The notes under the pieces are model-generated. The model was not told the origin of the DNA. It saw nothing but the letters and a program-made list of their open reading frames with translations, and made no database searches. Position numbers and translations under genes: made by a program. A stretch of DNA of 42,404 bases from an uncultured Alphaproteobacteria bacterium. Its GTDB lineage: Bacteria > Pseudomonadota > Alphaproteobacteria > Rs-D84. Position 1 is the first letter of the stretch. Each line of letters begins with the position of its first letter. Below are positions 36,389 through 42,404 of this stretch, one piece after another. The stretch spans positions 1 through 42,404 of the forward strand of contig CAJOHU010000007.1 of NCBI GenBank assembly GCA_905234465.1. Direction: 5' to 3'.

Positions 36389-38428
36389 ATGAAATTGAGA
36401 AAAGTTTTTCGTGTCTTTTTACATATAATATTCTGGTGCGTTGTTGCGGCGATTGCAGGCGTGGCGACACTGTTTCTGATATATGGTGGAAATTTGCCGG
36501 ATTATCGTAAATTGGCGACTTATGCACCACCGGTTGCAACCCGTTTGTATGCGGCAGATGGTTCTTTGTTGATTGAATATGCCGAAGAACGCCGCGTGTT
36601 CATAGATTTTGAAGATATTCCACCACAACTGGTTAATGCGTTCGTTGCCGCCGAAGATCAAAATTTTTGGACACATCCTGGAATTGATGTCCAAGGTATA
36701 TCGCGCGCATTAATCAATAACGCAATGCGGATGTTCGGTTTTGATAAAACTTTTACCGGTGCATCAACCATTACTCAACAGGTTGCCAAGAATTTTTTCT
36801 TGTCTTCTGACCGGACAATGTCGCGCAAAATCAAAGAGGCTATTTTGGCATTGCGGTTGGAACGCGCATTTTCAAAAAAGCACATTATGACATTATATCT
36901 GAATCAAATATTCCTTGGCGCACGCGCATATGGGGTTGGTTCTGCGGCGTTGATGTATTTTAATAAACCTGTATCAGAATTGACATTATCTGAATGTGCG
37001 TTTTTGGCGTCTTTGCCAAAGGCACCAAATGACCGTGCACGCGCCGAAGAACGGCGTAATTATGTCCTGCGACGCATGGTTGACGAAGGCTATATAACCC
37101 GGGCTGAGGCAGATGCCGCCGCCGCCGAACCATTAAATATCAACAGTGGTTTTACCGCGCAAATGGCGGATGATTTTCAATACTTTGCCGAAGATGTGCG
37201 CCGGCAATTACTTGACGAATTGGGACGTGAAATTTTGTATAACCAAGGTCTGTATATTAAAACCACAATTAACCCTGAATATCAACGCGCTGCATCCGCG
37301 GCGCTGAACAAGGCGTTGGACACATACAATTCGGGCAGAACCGAAAAATTACAGGGTGCAATTATTGTCATGAATCCACATACTGGGCGCGTATTGGCAA
37401 TGTCAGGCGGACGTTCTTTTGCAGAAAGTTCTTTTAATCGCGCCACCCAGGCAAAACGACAAATAGGCAGTACGATTAAGCCATTTGTTTACCTGGCGGC
37501 ATTGGAACGCGGTTTTTCACCAGAATATTTAATATCTGATACGCCGGTTGTCGGATTGCGTGAAAATAATATGCAATGGAAGCCCGAAAATTATGATAAG
37601 AAATTCTTGGGTGATGTGCCGCTGCGTTTTGCATTAGAAACTTCGCGTAATGTGCCAAGTGTTCGCATGGTTGAAAAAATCGGTGTAGAAAACGCTATTG
37701 AGGTTGCGCAACGTTTTGGTGTGTATCCAGAAAATATGTCTAATATGAATTTATCTTTGGCGTTAGGTTCGGGTGAAACAACGTTGGAAAATTTGGTTTT
37801 GGGTTATTCTGCATTCATAAATGGGGGGCGAAAAATAGAACCAAAATTGGTTGACTATGTTGAAGACAGATATGGCAATGTAATTGGTGGCAGTAAAACA
37901 CCAATAATTGAATGGTCGCCCGACATGGAACCGATTGTGGAAAATAATGTTGGCGAACCGTTGGCGGATGCACAAAGTCTGTATCAGTTGGTTTCAATAT
38001 TACAGGGCGCGGTTGAACGCGGTACTGGGCGCCAGGCGGCAATTTCCGGTCACACAATCGCGGGTAAAACAGGAACCACAAATGATGTCAAAGATGTTTG
38101 GTTTGTCGGATTTTCTAAAAATCTGATTGTTGGGGTATATTTGGGATACGATACACCAAAACCGTTGGGCAAAGGCGCAGGCAGCCACATGGCGGCAAGT
38201 ACTTTTGCGGACTTTATGCGTGTTGCAATGGCGAACGAAAAGAATCAGCCTTTTGCGGTACCAGATGGTCTTAATTTCGTACGCGTTAACCGCCGTTCAG
38301 GCGCCGCGGCATCCGAAGATCCAGACGGCACAATCGTGATTGAGGCGTTCAAGCCGGGGCAACATCCAAATCCGGTTGTACGTTCTGGGAACGCGCAATC
38401 AAACGCGGTTGTTGGGGGCGTTTTCTAA
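36389..38428 (+). CDS. mrcA: Penicillin-binding protein 1A (transglycosylase/transpeptidase)
   Basis: AAEDQNFWTHPGIDVQGISRA, GASTITQQVAKNF, IGSTIKPFVYLAAL, AGKTGTTNDVKDVWFVGF; ORF-track start 36188 trimmed because it would precede the promoter and overlap the divergent CDS. Confidence 0.93.
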   Translation: MKLRKVFRVFLHIIFWCVVAAIAGVATLFLIYGGNLPDYRKLATYAPPVATRLYAADGSLLIEYAEERRVFIDFEDIPPQLVNAFVAAEDQNFWTHPGIDVQGISRALINNAMRMFGFDKTFTGASTITQQVAKNFFLSSDRTMSRKIKEAILALRLERAFSKKHIMTLYLNQIFLGARAYGVGSAALMYFNKPVSELTLSECAFLASLPKAPNDRARAEERRNYVLRRMVDEGYITRAEADAAAAEPLNINSGFTAQMADDFQYFAEDVRRQLLDELGREILYNQGLYIKTTINPEYQRAASAALNKALDTYNSGRTEKLQGAIIVMNPHTGRVLAMSGGRSFAESSFNRATQAKRQIGSTIKPFVYLAALERGFSPEYLISDTPVVGLRENNMQWKPENYDKKFLGDVPLRFALETSRNVPSVRMVEKIGVENAIEVAQRFGVYPENMSNMNLSLALGSGETTLENLVLGYSAFINGGRKIEPKLVDYVEDRYGNVIGGSKTPIIEWSPDMEPIVENNVGEPLADAQSLYQLVSILQGAVERGTGRQAAISGHTIAGKTGTTNDVKDVWFVGFSKNLIVGVYLGYDTPKPLGKGAGSHMAASTFADFMRVAMANEKNQPFAVPDGLNFVRVNRRSGAAASEDPDGTIVIEAFKPGQHPNPVVRSGNAQSNAVVGGVF

Positions 38429-38442
38429 CCAAAGGGAATATT

Positions 38443-38730
38443 ATGAAAAAGATTTGTTTTTGTTTTATCGGGTTGTTGGCTTTGGTTGCGTGTGAAAAGT
38501 CTGATAATGTGTTTGAATGTGGAAAATATGAAGTGGAAATCACCCCACATGAAAAAGGCGATAAAATTATGGCGGTACTGAACGGTGACGCGGTGGAAAT
38601 GAATATTGCGCCGTCTGCGTCGGGTGCGCGGTATATCGCAAACCTGAATGACACAGAAATTACCCTGTGGAACAAGGGGCGCGATTGGACACTGATTATC
38701 GGTGACGAAGAACCGGTTGAATGTAAATAA
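38443..38730 (+). CDS. MliC-like lipoprotein (putative C-type lysozyme inhibitor)
   Basis: 95 aa; lipobox LVAC; C-terminal APSASGARYIANLNDTEITLWNKGRDWTLIIGDEEPVEC resembles MliC (SASGxRY ... WxKG ... C). Confidence 0.7.
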   Translation: MKKICFCFIGLLALVACEKSDNVFECGKYEVEITPHEKGDKIMAVLNGDAVEMNIAPSASGARYIANLNDTEITLWNKGRDWTLIIGDEEPVECK

Positions 38731-38798
38731 TTTTTTTTTCAAATAACATTCCATTATTGATATCTTTGTGATAGAATAATTGCATAAAAGGAGAATTT

Positions 38799-39887
38799 AT
38801 GCTTACCGATTATTTATTATCAAATGGATATGGATTGTTTTTTGGCGGATGGACTCAGTTTGGGGCGGCGTTCGGCGTGGCGTTCCTTATAATGATGCTG
38901 TTTGGACGCCCGTTTATTCACGCGATGCGTGCGTGGCAGAAAAAAGGTCAACCCATCAGTGAAAATGTTCCAGAATCACACCGCAAAAAGGCAGGCACCC
39001 CGACAATGGGTGGTATATTGATTTTAATATCTATCTTGGTGGGCGCAATCGCATTTATGCCAATAGACAGTTTAACTGGTTGGATTGCATTGTTGTCATT
39101 GGTTATGTTCGGCGCATTGGGATTTGTGGATGATTACAAGAAAGTGACCAGTCAATCTAAGAAAGCTTCAAACGGACTTAGCCCAATGATGCGTCTGTTT
39201 GTAGAGGGTATCTTTGTTGTGATACTGGCGTATTTAATAAACAAAACTATGCCATCTTATGTTCCAGAATATTCATTGGCACTGCCATTCGGTATTATAT
39301 TCCCACTGGGGTTATTTTATTATGTATTTGCATATTTTGTTATATGTGGTGGCGCAAATGCGACAAATATAACAGATGGTTTGGATGGGATGTTGGCAAA
39401 ACTGTATATGCCGGTGTTGTTGGTTTTGGTTGTGGCACTGTATGGTGCAACCCGCATAGGGTTTATGGATACGGTTTTGTTTATGCCGGCAACCAGTGGT
39501 CTGTACGCAGTTCTTGGTGCAGCGTTTGGTGCGGTACTTGGGTTTTTATGGTTTAATGCGCGGCCTGCATCTATATTCATGGGCGATGTAGGTTCATTGG
39601 CGCTTGGTGGGTTTATGGGAACGGTTGCAATGTTGCTTAAATCCGAAGTCATAATGGGAATATCGGCAGCAATGATGGTATTAATATTGCTGTCTTCGTT
39701 TATCCAGACGATGTTCTTTAAAATTACAAGGCGCGCCACAGGCACAGGTCGGCGGATTTTCTTGCGTGCGCCACTGCATCATCACTTTGAAGAATTGGGT
39801 TGGGACGAAACCAAGATAGTAGACAGATTTTTTGTTATGTCTGTACTGTTTTCTGGATTGGCGCTGATGTTGCTGAAATTCGCATAG
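38799..39887 (+). CDS. mraY: Phospho-N-acetylmuramoyl-pentapeptide-transferase
   Basis: 362 aa; GTPTMGGILI, NATNITDGLDGML, PLHHHFEELGWDETKIVDRFF. Confidence 0.97.
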   Translation: MLTDYLLSNGYGLFFGGWTQFGAAFGVAFLIMMLFGRPFIHAMRAWQKKGQPISENVPESHRKKAGTPTMGGILILISILVGAIAFMPIDSLTGWIALLSLVMFGALGFVDDYKKVTSQSKKASNGLSPMMRLFVEGIFVVILAYLINKTMPSYVPEYSLALPFGIIFPLGLFYYVFAYFVICGGANATNITDGLDGMLAKLYMPVLLVLVVALYGATRIGFMDTVLFMPATSGLYAVLGAAFGAVLGFLWFNARPASIFMGDVGSLALGGFMGTVAMLLKSEVIMGISAAMMVLILLSSFIQTMFFKITRRATGTGRRIFLRAPLHHHFEELGWDETKIVDRFFVMSVLFSGLALMLLKFA

Positions 39888-39899
39888 GGGGAAAAATAA

Positions 39900-41039
39900 A
39901 TGTTTAAAAGAACCGAAGAAAGCAAATTAACAAGTTGGTTTTTTGAAATAGATCGGCGATTGCTTTATATGGTTCTGTTGATGGTTGCCATCGGCATGTT
40001 CTTTGCGGTTTCCGCGGGCAGCGTCGCCGCCGAACGCATAAACCAACCGTGGTATTTCTTTATCGCCAAGGCATTGCCGTTTTATGTAATCGGCATTGCG
40101 ACACTGTTTGTGACAAGTCTGTTAAATAAAAAATTTATTCTGTGGATATCTGTTGCGGTGGTTGTGATTGGCATAGTGCTTTTAGGTGTGACGGTCGTAT
40201 CGCCCCATATAATCAAGGGTTCTGCGCGATTTGTGTCGGTTGGACCGTTTAATGTTTTGCCGTCTGATATTATGAAGCCGGGGTTCATAATGTTGACGGC
40301 ATGGTTTTTGGCGGAAATGCGGCACAGATTCGGTGAAAAAATGTTTTTGATTCGTGATGCGTGGAAATTACATTGGTTTTCTTGGTGGACATATATTGCG
40401 TTCTTTGCGCCGGTATTAGTTATCATTTTAACGCACCCCGATGTTGGAACCAGTTTATTATACCTTGGGGTATTGGTATCAATGTTATTAATTGCGGGTC
40501 TGCCGTGGTCTGTGTTTTGCGGTCTTATTGCGGCGGGTGGTGGTATGTTGGTATTCGCGTATCATACCATGTCACATGTGCATAATCGTATAGATGCAAT
40601 GTTAACCGGTACCGGTGATACATACCAAGTGACACAATCTGTTCAATCTATTCAACACGGTGGTCTGTTTGGTCGCGGTGATGACGCGTTTATTAAACAG
40701 TCTTTGCCCGATGCGCACACAGATTTTATATATGCCGCGATTGTTGAAGATTTAGGCGCGATAATGGCGTGCTTGTTATTGGGGTTGTTGGTGTATGTTC
40801 TGAAACTGTTGGTCACAGACGCGTTAAATGCGCGCGACAAATTTGTTTTCTATGCGGTTGGTGGAACTGCGGCACTGTTTGGAATTCAATCTTGTATAAA
40901 TTTAATATCAACACTGCATTTATTTGCACCCAAAGGTATGACATTGCCGTTTATATCATACGGCGGCAGTTCTTTGGTTGGATTCTGTCTGTTGTTTGGT
41001 ATGGTGTTGGCAATAGTGCGCGAAGACAAATGGAAATAA
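39900..41039 (+). CDS. ftsW: Lipid II polymerase / cell division protein FtsW
   Basis: 379 aa SEDS protein; GRGDDAFIKQSLPDAHTDFIYAAIVEDLG; FISYGGSSL; between mraY and murG. Confidence 0.93.
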   Translation: MFKRTEESKLTSWFFEIDRRLLYMVLLMVAIGMFFAVSAGSVAAERINQPWYFFIAKALPFYVIGIATLFVTSLLNKKFILWISVAVVVIGIVLLGVTVVSPHIIKGSARFVSVGPFNVLPSDIMKPGFIMLTAWFLAEMRHRFGEKMFLIRDAWKLHWFSWWTYIAFFAPVLVIILTHPDVGTSLLYLGVLVSMLLIAGLPWSVFCGLIAAGGGMLVFAYHTMSHVHNRIDAMLTGTGDTYQVTQSVQSIQHGGLFGRGDDAFIKQSLPDAHTDFIYAAIVEDLGAIMACLLLGLLVYVLKLLVTDALNARDKFVFYAVGGTAALFGIQSCINLISTLHLFAPKGMTLPFISYGGSSLVGFCLLFGMVLAIVREDKWK

Positions 41040-41055
41040 AATCAAGGGGGCGAAA

Positions 41056-42108
41056 ATGAAAATATGGATTGCAACAGGTGGCACCGGCGGACATGTGTTT
41101 CCGGCATTGGCGGTGGCAACAGAATTGGCGCACCGCGGACATAAAATAACAATATCTTGCGATGGTCGGGTGAAAAAAATGGTATCTGATGGCGCACCGG
41201 CCGGCGCAAGGCGGGTTCATATATGGGCATCTGGTGTTGGCGGCAAAGGTCGCGTAAAACAGATGATATCTTTGTTCAAAATAGGTGTATCGTCGTTGTT
41301 GTTAATTATGCGTTTCGCTTTTTTGCGTCCGGGGCGCGTGGTCGCGTTTGGTGGGTATGCATCTGTGCCAGCAGTGTTTGCGGCACATGTGTGGGGGGTG
41401 CCGACATACCTGCATGAACAAAATGGGGCGATTGGTCGGGCCAATCGTTTTACTATGCGTTGGGTTAAAACATTGATGACCAGTTTTAAGAATGTTTCTG
41501 GTATACCCGATAATTCAAATGTCCGTGTTGTTTATACTGGGTTGCCGGTACGCCATGAATTTATGGAATACGCAGGTGCGAAATTACCCCAAGGATGCAA
41601 GATATTGGTGACCGGTGGGTCGTTGGGGGCGCAAATATTGGATGACATTGTTCCGATTGCGGTGCGCGATATGAAGAACAAGAAAGTATTTATAACCCAT
41701 CAAACACGTCCAGAAAATGTTGCAAAATTACAAAAATTCTATGCAGACAATAAGATTCGCGCAAATGTTTTGTCGTTTATTCGTGATATGGCGGGTGCGA
41801 TTGCTGATTCTGATTTGGTTATCGGCCGCAGTGGCGCAAGTACAGTAATAGAATTAACCACAATCGGTCGCCCAGCGATATTGGTACCTTTGGCGATAAA
41901 CCCAGACCAGGCGGCAAACGCGGCAAATTTTGAAAAACTTGGGGGTGGAATTGCGGTTCCTGGGGACAAATTTACGGTAAAATGGTTAACTGCGACATTG
42001 ACAGAATTGTTTGAAAACCCCACAAGATTGGAAAAAATGGCAAAAAAATCTCTGGTTCCGAATCATGCGGTTGAAATGATATCTGATACAGTGGTTAGTG
42101 GTCAGTGA
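41056..42108 (+). CDS. murG: UDP-N-acetylglucosamine-N-acetylmuramyl-(pentapeptide) pyrophosphoryl-undecaprenol N-acetylglucosamine transferase
   Basis: 350 aa; ATGGTGGHVFPALAVA, GGYASVPAV, HEQNGAIGRANR, GRSGASTVIELTTIGRPAILVP. Confidence 0.96.
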   Translation: MKIWIATGGTGGHVFPALAVATELAHRGHKITISCDGRVKKMVSDGAPAGARRVHIWASGVGGKGRVKQMISLFKIGVSSLLLIMRFAFLRPGRVVAFGGYASVPAVFAAHVWGVPTYLHEQNGAIGRANRFTMRWVKTLMTSFKNVSGIPDNSNVRVVYTGLPVRHEFMEYAGAKLPQGCKILVTGGSLGAQILDDIVPIAVRDMKNKKVFITHQTRPENVAKLQKFYADNKIRANVLSFIRDMAGAIADSDLVIGRSGASTVIELTTIGRPAILVPLAINPDQAANAANFEKLGGGIAVPGDKFTVKWLTATLTELFENPTRLEKMAKKSLVPNHAVEMISDTVVSGQ

Positions 42109-42170
42109 CAAAGTTTAGTAAAATGGGCGCGAAAAAATCGCGCCCGTATTAATCACTAACACCAACACTA
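42089..42170. repeat. TTAGTGG-type repeat, copy E (inverted arms)
   Basis: cagtggttagtggtcagtga ... aatcactaacaccaacacta; left arm encodes the last residues and stop of murG. Confidence 0.7.
42125..42145. terminator. Hairpin between convergent genes, terminator-like
   Basis: GGGCGCGA-AAAAA-TCGCGCCC. Confidence 0.55.
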
Positions 42171-42404
42171 TTAACTGTGCGGCACGTATGTTCCGTTCAA
42201 GTCGTTATGCACCCCCCACAGTAAACAACTGGTCGCAGGACATGTATTTGCACCACCCGCACACACATCACACGTCAAATGCGCCTGCATCGCATTTTGA
42301 ACCGCGCCGTTCACATGATCTGCCTGGGCTAAATTATTCGCTGTGCCGTTTGTACCGGTGGTATATGCACCACTGGATTGATATATTCCCTTTGAACCAA
42401 CCGC
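42171..42404 (-). CDS. Secreted repeat-family (adhesin-like) protein, C-terminal part, truncated by window edge
   Basis: Reverse translation AVGSKGIYQSSGAYTTGTNGTANNLAQADHVNGAVQNAMQAHLTCDVCAGGANTCPATSCLLWGVHNDLNGTYVPHS*; C-terminus homologous to the 22077-22634 product. Confidence 0.8.
   Translation of the reverse strand, partial: AVGSKGIYQSSGAYTTGTNGTANNLAQADHVNGAVQNAMQAHLTCDVCAGGANTCPATSCLLWGVHNDLNGTYVPHS

Overview
AT-rich alphaproteobacterial-type chromosomal segment; the lineage is inferred from protein flavour and was not computed. Housekeeping backbone on the minus strand: tRNA-Trp-secE-nusG-rplK-rplA-rplJ-rplL-rpoB-rpoC-rpmF-plsX, then lspA-yidC and dnaQ. Backbone on the plus strand: uvrD/pcrA, rpmE, an inositol-monophosphatase-fold gene, a PBP1A gene, an MliC-like lipoprotein, and mraY-ftsW-murG with no murD between mraY and ftsW. 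Embedded in this backbone is a dispersed type IV secretion system (T4SS). One part is a VirB8/VirB9/VirB10 (DotI/DotH/DotG-like) core operon at 13819-18547. The other part is five divergent VirB6/TrbL-like polytopic membrane proteins at 26883-33490, four in an overlapping minus-strand operon and one divergent. The VirB9-like protein ends in a SPOR domain. The VirB10-like protein has a periplasmic Ig/ASH-like insert and a Cys-rich C-terminal tail. The second theme is a secreted, cassette-like protein family (GLNGKQ / VTYSGTAGT / C-x(n)-C-LW / GTYVP motifs) with four members, including one truncated at each window edge. One member has a 24-bp perfect palindrome lying over its putative promoter. 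Other noteworthy items: a stop-codon-rich TTAGTGG repeat family abutting gene ends, an IMPase/SuhB homologue that has lost its metal ligands, a truncated S24-type repressor, several probably leaderless genes, and ribosomal protein leader candidates. All calls are from reading the sequence; no database search was run.
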